DNA of 64,000 bases, taken from Gyromitra esculenta. Its lineage: Eukaryota > Ascomycota > Pezizomycetes > Pezizales > Discinaceae. The notes below the pieces were generated by a model. The model worked only from the letters and a program-made list of their open reading frames with translations, did not search any database and was not told the DNA's origin. This document shows positions 30,062 through 41,702 of the stretch, piece after piece (within the stretch, counting starts at the first letter, position 1; each line of letters starts with the position of its first letter). The translations under genes were made by a program, and so were the position numbers. The DNA lies in assembly GCA_038503075.1 (NCBI GenBank), contig JBCAML010000007.1:434001-498000 (forward strand), read 5' to 3'.

Positions 30062-30426
30062 ATGCAATTGTCTTGGCTAGCCAATTCATCTTTACTCCTT
30101 AGCCTCGTTTTTTGCCTCTCTCAATCAAATATTGCGAACATGCGCCTCCATGGAGAGGAGCTCAAGTTAGTACATCATGCTGATTCATGCATATGATGAT
30201 TACCTACACATGAGCAAGTCGATATTCCTACCCCTAGGCTAGATGCTCTACACGTTACCACTGCGGAAGAGTAAGAGATGACTACAAGCATAAAACTATC
30301 AACCCATGCTAAACGTATAGGCGATTACGGGCTATCAGCCACAGGTTTAAGAGAACAATATTCGATAAATCGTATATCATACGAGTCAGAAAAAGACAAC
30401 ATCTTGGCCAACTATTCTGCTTGTGA
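30062..30426 (+). CDS. Candidate small secreted protein, 3 exons, 89 residues
   Basis: No family recognised. Exon 1 (30062-30169) opens with MQLSWLANSSLLLSLVFCLS, a typical signal peptide with a hydrophobic core and likely cleavage near SNIA. Exon 2 (30215-30270) and exon 3 (30321-30426) restore one reading frame of 89 residues. The second intron is well formed: GTAAGA donor, CTAAAC branch-like site, GTATAG end. The first intron is short (45 bp) with a GTACAT donor and a weaker TGAG acceptor. The mature part is basic at its end (RVRKRQH) with one Cys near the C-terminus. There are no homologues to lean on and the model is hand-built. Confidence 0.35.
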
Positions 30427-31627
30427 AGGTCTAGAGCTAATCGATATACATTAAGAGTCAAGTCCTGCACAATCGTTCTCAATCCATCCCCCATGTTTGA
30501 CAAAAGAAACCCTGAAAGGAACTCGGGCTACTGTTTTCAGACAGGCTCGCTTCCACATGTGGAAGTTCTCTGAGGCATTTTGAAATATGTGGCAGCAGGG
30601 CAGAGTTACTTTAACCTTAGGAACCACCCGTCCTGCCTAGGGAAATCTTCCAATCTGTATCTAGTGTTCCGAATTAGAATCTGGTCTGACATCGTATGCG
30701 ATGTAAATTGGAGGTCGCGCTAGCTGCTGGGTGCTGTGGCACATTCCTACCTTAGCCATTTGGCGACAGTTGCGACTGGTGTGTCTCCAACACTCTAAAT
30801 GTGTGTTGATGATGATCTAACACAATTCATGGCACGATAAATTTATCACATGATCAATTCACATATTAACTAACCTATCACGTGAGCTAAGTGGACGGGG
30901 ACATACATGTAAGTACATATATTTACCTTTGGCATACACCCTTTGGACACTGCTGGATCGTAGAGTTTAATTATTCGTTTACCCGAATCTACATTCAAAT
31001 AGCCGAACAACCCCCAGCCTGAACCAGATTTAGCATTAAGCCCGGCTTCAACCGGTAACCAAAAACTGTTTCCGGGATGAGGGAGCCGAAAAATCAAATT
31101 CGGCTGCCATTTGTATCTTTGTAGGAAGACCTGCAGCTGAACAGTGCTATATATATAAGCCCATATCTAAATCACTTTACCCTTATATAGGTATAACAAG
31201 ATATCAATACCTATCAATATTCTGCTTACTTGTTAAATGGGACTTTACTGACACTTTAACTTTATCTAGCTTGCTCAGTTGATCAAGCTTAAGCATAATT
31301 GTAGCATTTACTTAGTATTTCTCGTAGTCAAATGTATTCAATAACAGCATTTGTAGGTGAATAAAAAGTACAGCTAATATATTCACAGGGTATATTAGCA
31401 GCCTATTGAATGGGGGCTTACAATTGGGCATAGGTGACACATATGGTCTGGGGACGAAACGTACCAGGCGATACCAAAGCTACAGAAGCGAATGACCTAG
31501 CAATGCCTGGAATGGTCGCCTGGCGCTGTTTCCGGCTTCTACAAATCTCACCATACCATCTTCAATGAAAATTTGAAGTATTCGACTTTTTTAGGCAGAA
31601 TTCCTTCGGTAACATACATGTACTTGG

Positions 31628-31775
31628 TACTCGGGGTAAGCATTTAGTACCTGAACATGTAAGTGGCATGTAGTGTTTTCTAACCAGCCAGAAAGCTGAA
31701 ATTCACCTCAACCTCTAATAAACCAAGTCTCTCCAGTGGCTTGCATGTTCGGGTACTAAATGCCTGCCCCGAGTA
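31628..31775 (+). mobile_element. MITE family A, copy 1 (148 bp)
   Basis: Termini are TACTCGGGG at the left and its inverse CCCCGAGTA at the right. The inverted repeats extend about 37 bp (next block GCATTTAGTACC), and arm differences are nearly all C/T or G/A. It is bounded by TA, as in Tc1/mariner-type elements. It is too short to encode anything. A second copy of nearly the same length, in inverted orientation, is at 55331-55477. Confidence 0.7.
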
Positions 31776-32819
31776 TAAGCTCCCGGGAGATAAACCTGAA
31801 GCCTCTGCTACCAACCCGACAAGAGATTCGAACTGATGCTTGTAAATAATTGCTGATATTATTGGTAGTTTAGTAACTCTAATCAAGCTGATAACCTGAT
31901 CCCCCAGAGCTGGAATCTGAGTTTAGCTGACATTCCCCTTAACGTTATCGTTGAGTGTGGTTGGGTAGGAAGTAAATGTAAATGTAAAGCCGACGAGACG
32001 AGTTATCTTAAATACGTCCGGGTAATCAGTCCCACTGAATACATAGTGGTGTCACTTAAAGTGCAGCTGCGTCCAACAAGTCCCTACAGTTTTTGAAGTA
32101 CCGCAATGCAACCAGATGACGATGGTAAGCCTTCTTTAAAAATATAGTAGAATTTTATTCTACCTTTATTACTACTTAAATACATCGCATATGTAGTTAG
32201 TTGTCTTATATTTTTTCTTTCCATTAAATATCAAATCTTTTGGTTGATTTTTGCCCATTAATCTCAAGCCTGTTGTGTCGTGGTACTTCGAAAACCGCAG
32301 GGTCTTGTTGGACGCAACTGTACAAAGTTTGTGCTATACTTAAGTACATGTATGTAAACCCCACTTACAACACCTTTTAGTCCGCAATCAAATTCACTAT
32401 TACCGTTTATCCTACCGCTGCTCCTAACACACATAAATCTCTAATTTGAAGCTAGCCGTGTTAAGTTATGTAGGTGTGGTCTTTGAAGCATCAACTTGGC
32501 TGCCACCCATCGCTACACCTTTTTTTTATTTTACTAGCAGTCCAGGGTCACAACGAAAAGACGATTAAAACCAACAGATTACTAACCACACATGTATGTA
32601 ATAGGAGGAACCGAGAGCGAACGTGCGTCAGATGCCCCCTTGGGATCGTGTTCCCCTGCTAGATATCCTATTGACCGTTCAGAGTGCATTCCGCGTGTTA
32701 AGAGTGGTTTGGGCCAATTACATGTAGTCGTGGTGCAAGGTTTCGGCAGCCAGGTAACCTTTTGTTGGAACGATACCCGTTCCCCACCTCGCACTATAAT
32801 ATATCTATTCAGAATTATC

Positions 32820-32945
32820 TACTCGTATTTGACTGACGTTTTTAGAATGGGCTAGGTCCGCATACGTACAAAATTGTACCGAATCTGTGATTTTGTATGG
32901 GAAGCATAGGCAGCCCGTTTTAAAAACGTCAGTCAAATATGAGTA
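32820..32945. mobile_element. Fold-back MITE, 126 bp
   Basis: Terminal inverted repeats of about 34 bp. The left end is TACTCGTATTTGACTGACG and the right end is its complement with one change in that block, followed by a T/A run and GGGCT on each side. Flanked by TA. The interior (CATACGTACAAAAT against ATTTTGTATG) is also partly self-complementary, so most of the unit can fold back. No coding capacity. Confidence 0.7.
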
Positions 32946-34218
32946 CAGCACGGTATACACAACATAGCCTTGGCTAGGTGCTATGAGCTACATAATGTTG
33001 GCTGCTATGTGTTAGGATTTTAGCACTGGATTGACGCCATGTTGGTCAGCGGTTGGCAAGAAAGATAGCGCCTAGAAGGATCAATAGTTCTTAGAAATAG
33101 GATTTAAGGAATCGTTCTTGGATGTTTCGTAGGTGTTAACAGCAGTACTCCTGTGCACTCATACATCACTAAATTGCGCCGGCCTGTCCTCACTAGGTTG
33201 CGGTAAAACTTTTTTTTTCTGGTTTCATATGCGAGTCGTGCATGCATCGCTAAAGCATACACCGCATGTACGGTGCCAGTATTTTCTTGCCGACTGGGCA
33301 AAATCGAAGCTGGGCATACCGTTCCTGAGTCCGAGCAATAGAAATTTTTTAAGATACTGAATAAATGTAAGACCTTTTACACGCTGGTTGTGGTATCAAG
33401 ATCACCCTATTAACTGGGTACCCGTCGATGGTTCATTAGGCAGATCGAAATCTGGTGCTCACGGAATTGAGTCGAATGGATAAGGTCGAATGAGTGCACA
33501 GGAACGGGCACAGGGCTGAGGATGAAATTGCATGTGAAAACGTGGGGAAATCGAGATAAAATATCGACTTGACAGTTAGATCGATGGAACCAAACAAATA
33601 ATATTAGAGGCTAAAACGAATACTCTCCCAGATTGGAAGATTGGAATCAGGACGGAAGACATAACGTAAACTTGGGTTGCTGCCTGATCCAAGTGTCGAT
33701 TGGTGGCAAGGCTGTAGTCAATGTTGTGTACTCGAGTGGAACATGATGAAAGAGTAAATAAACAAACAGGAGCTGTGAAAGCTGATCTGAAGGGATTTAG
33801 GGCACAAAAGTGAGCATCGGTGATGCTGCACAGCTCCTGGTCGCCCTTGTTACATGCCCTGTTGTATGCACACAATTTATTCGCCTCAAAGTGACCCTTC
33901 GCACCTCTCCGATCTCTGCTCTGAAACCTAGAACCTTGCTACTTTACTGCCACCACGACAACCAACCGTAACCTCGTTCTCAACCACAACCGACCACCAC
34001 CACTACCGAGCTTACACCACACCCACCCGTTTATCCACAATTCGCAAGCGACTTGTGATTTAGAGCTACAATATAGCAGTATTTTCACAGAATCACCCCA
34101 AAGGAATTGGCATTTCTCCAGCTCGTGCTCACCCTAACCTCTCTCTCAACTTGTTCCCAGCGTCGTTGACGATCTCCTGTTCAATAACCTCCAACGGCTT
34201 CCAACGTAACGGGGCAAG

Positions 34219-36575
34219 ATGAAGGCCGTTCCTCTCACTATACACTGGCACGATCAAAACCAGCCAATTTATAGTGCACACTTTGAACCTAATGGCAAGG
34301 GAAGGCTTGCAACTGCTGGGGGGGATAACAATGTTCGCGTATGTTTGACCTATATACCTCGCTTTGTGACCTTCAACCGAGAAGCACAATTTTGGGGGGG
34401 AGAAAAGAACTGATCAGAATTAAATAGATATGGAAAATTCAAAGCGAGGGCGATGATAAAAAAGTTGTCTACTTAAGCACACTTGCCAAACATAACCAAG
34501 CTGTTAATGTTGTCCGTTTCTGTCCACGAGGTTTGTGTGCTTCGGCTATCGCATCCACCCAGCGAATTGATTTTGACTAAAATTTCGAGTACAGGGGAGA
34601 TGATCGCATCGGCTGGCGATGATGGAAACATCATTCTCTGGGTCCCGGCGGAACCAACTCACCGCCCTGGGCCTGGGTTTGGAGAAGATGATCTTGAAGA
34701 CAAAGAAACATGGAGGCTCAAGCACATGTGTAGATCAATGGGCTCTGAGATTTATGATCTTGCGTGGTCTCCAGACGGCATGTTTTTCATTACTGGAAGC
34801 ATGGACAACGTCGCTCGGGTTTGGAATGCTCAGACCGGTATGATTTTATCATTGCCCATGACTAGGCAATCAACATTGGGAACTGACAAACCATACAACA
34901 TTAGGCCAGATGGTCCGTCAGATTGCCGAGCACAATCACTACGTCCAAGGGGTTGCCTGGGATCCACTGAACGAATTTGTTGCGACTCAGAGCTCTGACC
35001 GCTCTGTGCACATATATACTCTTAAGTCTAAAGATGGACAGTTTTCTCTTTCACAGCATGGAAAGATTTCCCGTATGGACCTGCCACCACGGAGACGGGT
35101 ATCTTCCAGCAGCCCCGTCCCTCCAGATTTTCCTCAGCGAGGAGGCAATTTTGATCTGGGAACAGCAATTGTATCTCCTGCCCCCTCCACCCCCGGAACA
35201 CCTACTGGGTTTTCTCTCCCAATGAACCCACCTATCCTTGCTGCCAGTCGGCGAAGCTCCTTTAGTTCTTCTCCATCGATGCGTCGGTCTACGTCACCAT
35301 CACCGGCCTTACCTTTGCCTGCAGTTAAGCCAATGGACTTTTCGCCAAAGGTCCACGGGTTAGGTGTTAAAAACGCAAACATATATTGTAACGAAACTTT
35401 AACATCTTTCTTCAGAAGGCTAACTTTTACACCTGACGGGAGTCTTCTATTTACCCCTGCAGGGCAATATAAGACCTCTAATCCCACAGCAGGGGATGGT
35501 GTGAAAAACGCGGACGAGATCATTAATACCGTATACGTCTATACCCGAGCTGGTCTAAACAAACCACCAATTGCGCATTTACCGGGTCATAAGAAACCTT
35601 CAATAGCAGTAAAATGCTCGCCAGTGTTTTATACATATCGAAAATCGCCAGCTACAACGAATCATATCACTGTAGACACATCTTCATCTGACTTCGATGC
35701 AATCCCACTGCTACCACCACCTGCAGTCGCTGCGCATGAACCCACTTCCACCCCTGGATCTCAAGCTGCTGCTTCGTCGGGTTCAGACACTTCTTCCGCA
35801 TCAAATTCAAATACACCTTCGGCCTCGGCATTTTCACTACCGTATAGGATTGTATACGCCGTTGCAACACAGGATGCGGTTTTGATATATGATACTCAAC
35901 AGCAAACCCCTATTTGCATCGTAAGCAATTTGCATTATGCAGCGTTTACCGATCTAACATGGTGGGTAGCAATATCTACATGTATCCGTCTCAAGTTAAT
36001 TACATGCTAACCAACTACGTTCTAGGTCCCCTGATGGTAACACATTGCTCATGACATCCACAGACGGCTTCTGTTCCGTGGTGGTTTTCTCTTCGGGCGA
36101 ACTTGGAGAGAAGTACACTGGGCCTGTCCCCACTGCAGTATTAACACCTTCTGCCACTCCAACTAACCCCACCTCCACCCCGTCATCCTCGTCGAAAACC
36201 AATTCAACTCCCACACTCCCGCCATCACCCGTGCCTCCGATTCGCCAACCGAATTCTCCAACCCGATCCTCATCTGCATCATCTGTCACAACCCTTAGCT
36301 CATTGGCCAGTGCTATCAATAACCCGACGCCCACCGTGGGGAGTGTTCCCGGTGTTGCGGCCTCGGTTGGCGGCGTACCACTTACTACTCCGCCTCAAAC
36401 ACCTCTAAGTGCGACCAGTGCACTAGGGAAGAGAGAAGAGAATGCGTCTACCAAAAAGGATGGCACTGAGGGAGTTTCAGATGTGGCCACTGGGGGTGAT
36501 AAGAAGAGGAGAAGAATTGCTCCAACTCTCATCACTAGAGATCTATATAACGATAACACCTCAGGCACTTCATAG
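34219..36575 (+). CDS. cac2: Chromatin assembly factor 1 subunit p60 / Cac2
   Basis: CAF-1 deposits H3-H4 behind replication forks, and the p60/Cac2 subunit is a WD40 propeller. Exons 34219-34338, 34428-34530, 34595-34837, 34905-35961 and 36026-36575 give 690 residues with consistent phases. The N-terminus MKAVPLTIHWHD and the first blade RLATAGGDNNVRIW are characteristic. Later blades include MIASAGDDGNIILW, GSMDNVARVWNAQTG and FVATQSSDRSVHIY, and then the CAF-1 p60-type FFRRLTFTPDGSLLFTPAG. Two disordered Ser/Pro/Thr-rich inserts (about 35100-35330 and 35690-35830) and a long low-complexity C-terminal tail make it longer than human p60 (559). Intron 4 contains a TACATGTA at 35977. The gene stands alone between gene-poor stretches. 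Symbol by homology. Confidence 0.92.
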
Positions 36576-38286
36576 TAAGCTATCTTATAATTTCTTAGTA
36601 AGTATGAGTATCTGTGAGGAGGGGTAGATTTGCGATAGTGAGCAAATTTTACCAAATGGAAACTTTGACTATTTATGTGGTATCCTTGATTTTAGGGTTG
36701 GTGTTTTTTGGTTGTCATTTCTTTTTCTCTCCCTTTCCTTCATTCAACATTCGGGGTTGAGTTATTTTACATCCTTATTTTTATCGATCGCCAGGGTTAC
36801 GTTTTTGAAAGGCGGCGGTTTTTTTATTCTTCTTTACTGTAATTTTTATATATTTTCTTTGTTCCGCTTTTGCGGTTCCATTGAGTAACGCACGAACGGA
36901 AAATGGGATAGGGAAATGGAGATATTGTTTGATGCTCAGATTTATGAATGTAGGGTTAGCGCTGATGAAGGAACATTTCACCTTTGTGTTTTTATTCTAC
37001 ATAGCTGAGCATCAACAAACCCAACAGCACGGTCTCGTAATGAACACGAAGGCCCCGCAAGTCTCTACACAATTTGTCGAGCGAACTTCTCCAAGTTGTT
37101 GGAGATTTCGATATTAAACCTACATCTCTTCCTTACGAGCTAGCCGCTATCTCCGTAGCTTCGACTCACGTCTAATTGACACCTAACGATAGGCACTAAG
37201 AGATAGTGCTTGATGTCACGGTAACCAATGGCGGCAAAACGGCGATCTGGCTCATCCTCAAGACGATGACTCGACCTCCCTTAAGAATTTTAGCCCAACT
37301 CCTAGATACTCGTTCCCCAGGCATTTGATCTGGTCCGTCATGGCCGCCAATAAACAAAAAAAAGGCAAGAGCGACACTACAGATTATTACAAAGAGAGAA
37401 CGACACTTCACACCCTACAAACATGAGACTACTACTAGAGAAAAATCCAAGTTACACTGGTACCATAGATTTGATATCACCAGGCTTACCAGCACTTCAT
37501 CCAGTAGCCAATATAATGACCATCAAGTGGTTTTTAAACAGTTCTTACGAGCACCGCACTAATATTGATGACCGAGGCAAAAGCGGGGATAACCCCGCTT
37601 CCCTGGGCCATTTGATATGGAGATGATCAGACTTTTACGGATAACAGGGCCGATGACGCCGTTCAAGATCGAGACTCTCCAAAATGTTGCTTTGGGGGAG
37701 GGGAGCTGAGGTACAATTTATTTTCATGTAGAGAGCAGCGGCTATCGGCGATGATCCGGCTGTTGTAGGAAGGGGGTACCTGATATCAACATTTTGGTTT
37801 CTCTTTGTGACTGTTGTGGCAGGGTGATGTCAAGAAAGAATAGTTAAGGTGTTTGCTGGGTGTGGAGGATTTTTGGAGGGTGGGGGAGGGATGGGAGTTT
37901 TATAGTAAACTGGCAGGAAGGTTTTTTTTTTATTGAAGAGGAGGATGGGTCTAGCTTTGTCAAGAAAACCGCACAGCTTCCAGGCCACCTAGGCTGCAGA
38001 GGTGCCGTCAGCCCTATCCCGGCCATTTATATCGTCGTAATCGGTACTACAAAAACATGTGCAGCCTCGGTCGACAAGACTATTTATTACAGGAATGTGA
38101 GGACTCGATATTTAAGTCTTGCATTCTAAGCAAAGATTTCGGTGGAAATCCTGACCCCTAAACCTTGCTTCTACACTTCTACCAGAAAGCCTCTCTTTAC
38201 ACTAAGTCAGTCAGCCAGCCCCGTACCCAAAAACACCGACCAAAGAGCACCGACCAAAAACCAAAACTCAACCCCCATGCCCTCTA

Positions 38287-38313
38287 CCAACTAACCAACC
38301 AACCAACCAACCA
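38287..38313. repeat. Tetranucleotide AACC microsatellite
   Basis: An imperfect run of AACC/ACCA units (CTAACCAACCAACCAACC) in the non-coding stretch between CAF-1 and the PIN-like gene. Confidence 0.7.
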
Positions 38314-38500
38314 GCCTAGCCCAACCTTAATCCCCAAGGCTACCATACACCCCCCCCCCTAAAAAAAAAACAGCCCTCGCAACCACTTCAATCAACTCAA
38401 TCGTCCTATCCATTGACTCACCTGCTCCACCACACACTTCAAATGTGCGCACCGCCTTATAAAAATCCCCCACCAATAACGCACTCAACCCCCTCATTAG

Positions 38501-38526
38501 CTATCTGGCTATCTGGCTATCTGGCT
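38501..38526. repeat. Octamer tandem repeat CTATCTGG x3
   Basis: Three perfect copies of an 8-base unit followed by a partial CTAG-like unit. Non-coding. Confidence 0.7.
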
Positions 38527-39791
38527 AGTTAGTTGGGAGGGGGGGAGGGGGGGAGGGAACACGGCACATTGTTATTACCACGCCTTGTGGGAACGTTCGC
38601 TTTAGAATCGATTACGTGGCCAGAATAGCTATCACGTGAAGTAGTCCTTTTTTTTTCTTTTTTTCTCTTCCCTCTCTTGTAACAAAAGTTGGGTGTGTGT
38701 GTGGTTTGTGGTGTGTCATTTGGGGGGGGGAGTTGGTGTAGATTGACTGATATGGATACGTATGGTTTTTTTTTTAAAGAGCTGGTTTTAGTTGAGTCAG
38801 ATTCTCTGTTAGCATGTGAAACTCTATACTTGGTAATGGGTTTTTATGAACAGGTCGGTTCGGGTAGAGGGGTAGTTTCTGTGGCGTTTGGGGAGGGAGA
38901 GGGGGTTGGCGACGTGCCTGTCTGCTGTCTATTCGGGGGGTTGAAGTGGTGCGAGTGATATACTATGATCGTTATCATCGCCATCGCCATCGCCACCATC
39001 CACGATGGTAACCTACGAACTAGGCTTGAGAAGAGGGGAGAGGAGGAAAAAAAAACTAATATTTTTTTAATGTTTACTACCACTAACAAAGTTATGCTGC
39101 AGAAACCGCCAACCCCCAACCCGTCAGCAAACTAAACAAACGAAACTCAGTAGAGACCGAGAGCGAATGGCCAATGGGCCGAAAATAGAGTGAGAGCGCC
39201 AACTACTCTTGTTTCCAATCCCCCGTGAACCCAAGAACCCCCCCCCCAAAACCCAGGAAACCCCCCCAAAAAAAAGAACGATCAACTCCCAAAACCCCAT
39301 TATCCAAAAGACAGACAATACAGGCAAGACAGACTCAGTCAGTCAGTTAATTAGTTAGTCGGCCATCCGTACACGGAAAAGGGAAACTTCTCCAAAGCGA
39401 ATGACTTTAGTGAACATCTTTCTCCCTCTCCCCTTCAACCCCCCTACCCCCCGGGCCCTCCTCTCCCCTCACTACTCCCCTCGCGGCTCCAACACCTCTC
39501 AGCCACGTCGAGCTCATGCTCGTGTCGATGCATATAGCTTCCGACATCCCACCGCTATTCTAAGAACCACGGTAGAAGAAAAAAAGTATCGCATTTGTCC
39601 CTTTTCTTTCTTTTCTTGTCTCCTCTCCATCCCCCATCCCCCAACCTCTCGCCTCCGTAGAAAGAAAGAAGAGAAGAGAAAAAGAGATTGCGAAGTTATT
39701 TTGTTTCCAAAAAAAGCATATTTAAAAAAAAAGCGGAGAATCATCCCAAAAAAAAGGCCATCTCCCCTTATCAAAAAAGTGTAACTCCGCA

Positions 39792-41173
39792 CTATGGTTC
39801 CCAAAGTTTCCCTCTGCCCCTGGCAACACCTCTTGGGGCACCTCTAAGAATATATCCAGGGTCAGGCATGTGATTCCCACGACTCTGTGGAAAACCCATT
39901 GTAGGACTGTTTTCCTCTCTGCTGCTATCGCGTCTGTGGCCGCCTCTTCCGCCTCCACCTCCGCCTCTTCCGCCGCGACCACTGATCGAGCCGTTTCGAC
40001 CCCCGCTGCGGGCACCGTTCTCATAGACTCGTTTCTTGTCTAGATATTCCCAATTCTCGCGCTCGATCATCTCCGCGAGTTCCTGACTATCGACCGCCTT
40101 AACGCCGTACACGCGCGCCCAGGCCGCCACAGTCTCATTATTCGTCACAACCACAGTCTCCTCCGCGTCATTGGCAGACCGGGGTTCCTTCCCAGGCGGG
40201 TGTAGTCTGTACAGCGCACAGTTGAGAATCGGTTGTATCCACTTTGGCGGAGCGATAGCAGCAGGCGCAGCAGTCGCCGCAATGGCAGCAGCTCCCGAAC
40301 CACCGTTTCGATTCCGTCGATGATTGTTGTTGTTGCTGTAGTTATTGATTGGGTAAACGCTGCTCGGCTGTTGCTGTTGCTGCTGCTGTTGTTGCGCAGG
40401 AACTACGACATCCGGATCTTGAAATTTCGCGCATTCGTCCCATTTGCTAAACATTTCGCTGGGTGCTTGGACGCGGACCCCACGCACTGGTTTTCGGCCG
40501 GCGCCGGATTGACATCGGTCAAAGTAGCGGATGCTTTCGCGCGAGTTTATGTTTGCAAGGTCGGTGCCTTTCTTCAGATCGTCGAGGGCATCGAGAACTA
40601 ATTGTATTTTTCGTTAGTTTGGAGAAGGGGGGTGGAGGGGAATTCGCTCATCTTAGCAATGGGGGGGGAGGGGGAAGTACTGCAGAGAGGTACAATCATA
40701 CTGACGGCACCTTGCTCAGTCCAGCGCTTGAATTCACCAATGCTTTGAGAGAGGGCAGAGTCGTCGGTGATGCAATGGTATATTTTTCTAACGGGGGGGG
40801 AGAGACGACGGTCATAGTCGACCTTTGTTTGAAGCTCATTGACAGTGTATTGAAGACGCGCGACAGCGAGACGCTCGAACTAGGGGTAGATTGTTAGTTG
40901 TAGAGGGTGGTAAGGTAGAGGTAGTGGGGGGGATAGCTACCAGTGCTAGATCTCCCCTGGTTTCCATTCTCAAGCATCTTATGCGTGTACCTGCTCGCTA
41001 GAAGGGGGGCTGATGTGGGAGTGGATGGGGAGTGCTCTGGTGGGAGATGGAGATGATATAGAGCTGGGGAAGTGGAGATGGTTTGTTGGAGGTGACGGGG
41101 TAACGCAGGGTGGCACGGGAGGAGGGTAAGTCGACTGAGGGATGGCGTAACGCAAGGGAGCGGGAAGAGTCAT
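39792..41173 (-). CDS. PIN-domain-like protein with polyQ and RGG-rich tail
   Basis: Exons 41173-40991, 40879-40681 and 40597-39792 give 395 residues. After a proline-rich N-terminus of 61 residues comes a PIN-like nuclease fold: CITDDSALSQSIGEFKRW supplies the first acidic position, followed by a beta strand (VSMIVPLC), then NINSRESIRYFDRC. Later VVVTNNETVAAWARVYGV leads to KAVDSQELAEMI. A polyglutamine run and an Asn/Ala-rich segment (about 40280-40410) interrupt the domain. The C-terminus is Gly/Arg-rich with RGG-like motifs, as in RNA-binding proteins. PIN domains usually cut RNA. Whether the acidic residues here suffice for activity is not clear. Exon 2 crosses a run of eight C, so a sequencing slip there would break the frame. 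The first-intron branch CTAAC and the frame continuity support the model. Confidence 0.65.
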
Positions 41174-41702
41174 TTACTGTACCGGGGGAGGAATGGGAGC
41201 GGGGCTGAGCAAGAGGAGGGAGATGCTGTCTCGGCCAACCCGGTGCTCTGGGAGGCCTGCGATCGTGGCCATGCTAGAGCACAGTAGAGCACAGCACAGC
41301 ACAGCACAGCACAGCACAGCACACCCTCCACCCTCTCCCTTACACTCCTCACTGACCAACCCAGGTATCCTCCGCTCCCACATGTAGCCATGCCTTGCAG
41401 AAAGTTCTCACTGCATACAAAATCATCGTCGCCTCGCCTCGCCCCCATCACCATCATGTACAATGACATAGCATCCCGCCATCAAGCAGGCACAAAAAAC
41501 TCAATCGCATCTTCTATTTATAGCCCTCCCCCGCTACATGCGCATAGAGTACTCCGCCTCCCACGATACATACTCTATCTGCAGCGTATGCCCTTCCAGA
41601 AGCTCAAATCTTTCTTTTCCATGAGGCATAATTCGATCCATCCCCCATCCAGATGCGCTAATTAATTCATTTGCTTATTCGCGCTGCGTCAACCCTCCCC
41701 TT
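41174..41702. other. Spacer between PIN-like gene and sulfurtransferase
   Basis: About 530 bp between two minus-strand genes, so it is promoter of the PIN-like gene and 3' flank of the sulfurtransferase. It contains an AGCAC pentamer microsatellite (41287-41324). No gene. Confidence 0.4.
41287..41324. repeat. Pentanucleotide AGCAC microsatellite
   Basis: About seven to eight perfect AGCAC units upstream of the PIN-like gene. Because the unit is not a multiple of three and lies outside the coding models, it is likely to vary in length freely. Confidence 0.8.

Larger units (their letters stand above)
30427..34218. other. 3.8 kb gene-poor region with two miniature elements
   Basis: No convincing gene. 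It holds miniature inverted-repeat elements at 31628-31775 and 32820-32945 (separate entries) and TACATGTA palindromes at 30904, 31615, 32345 and 32719. The last 250 bp (33930-34218) is CA-rich and pyrimidine-rich and is probably promoter and 5' leader of the CAF-1 gene starting at 34219. Confidence 0.45.
36576..39791. other. 3.2 kb without recognisable gene, rich in simple repeats
   Basis: Open frames here are short and compositionally simple. The sequence has long A, C, G and T runs (37920, 38349, 38645, 39240, 39720) and short tandem repeats: ACCA-type at 38287-38313 and CTATCTGG in three copies at 38501-38526. It separates the 3' ends of the convergent CAF-1 and PIN-like genes. I see no RNA gene by eye, though a non-coding transcript cannot be excluded. 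Confidence 0.4.

Noticed and set aside
30062..30426. RxLR/dEER-like effector reading of the small secreted candidate (EERLR string)
   Set aside because: The EER string spans a predicted splice junction, no proper RxLR precedes it, and the surrounding genes are fungal rather than oomycete. I treat it as coincidence.
31811..31840. tRNA-like B-box (GTTCGAATC on the minus strand)
   Set aside because: I could not form an acceptor stem or anticodon arm around it.
40793..40800. Possible frameshift at the run of eight G in the PIN-like gene
   Set aside because: With eight G as given, the frame continues into the conserved VRKIYHCITDD segment. Only a miscount would break it.
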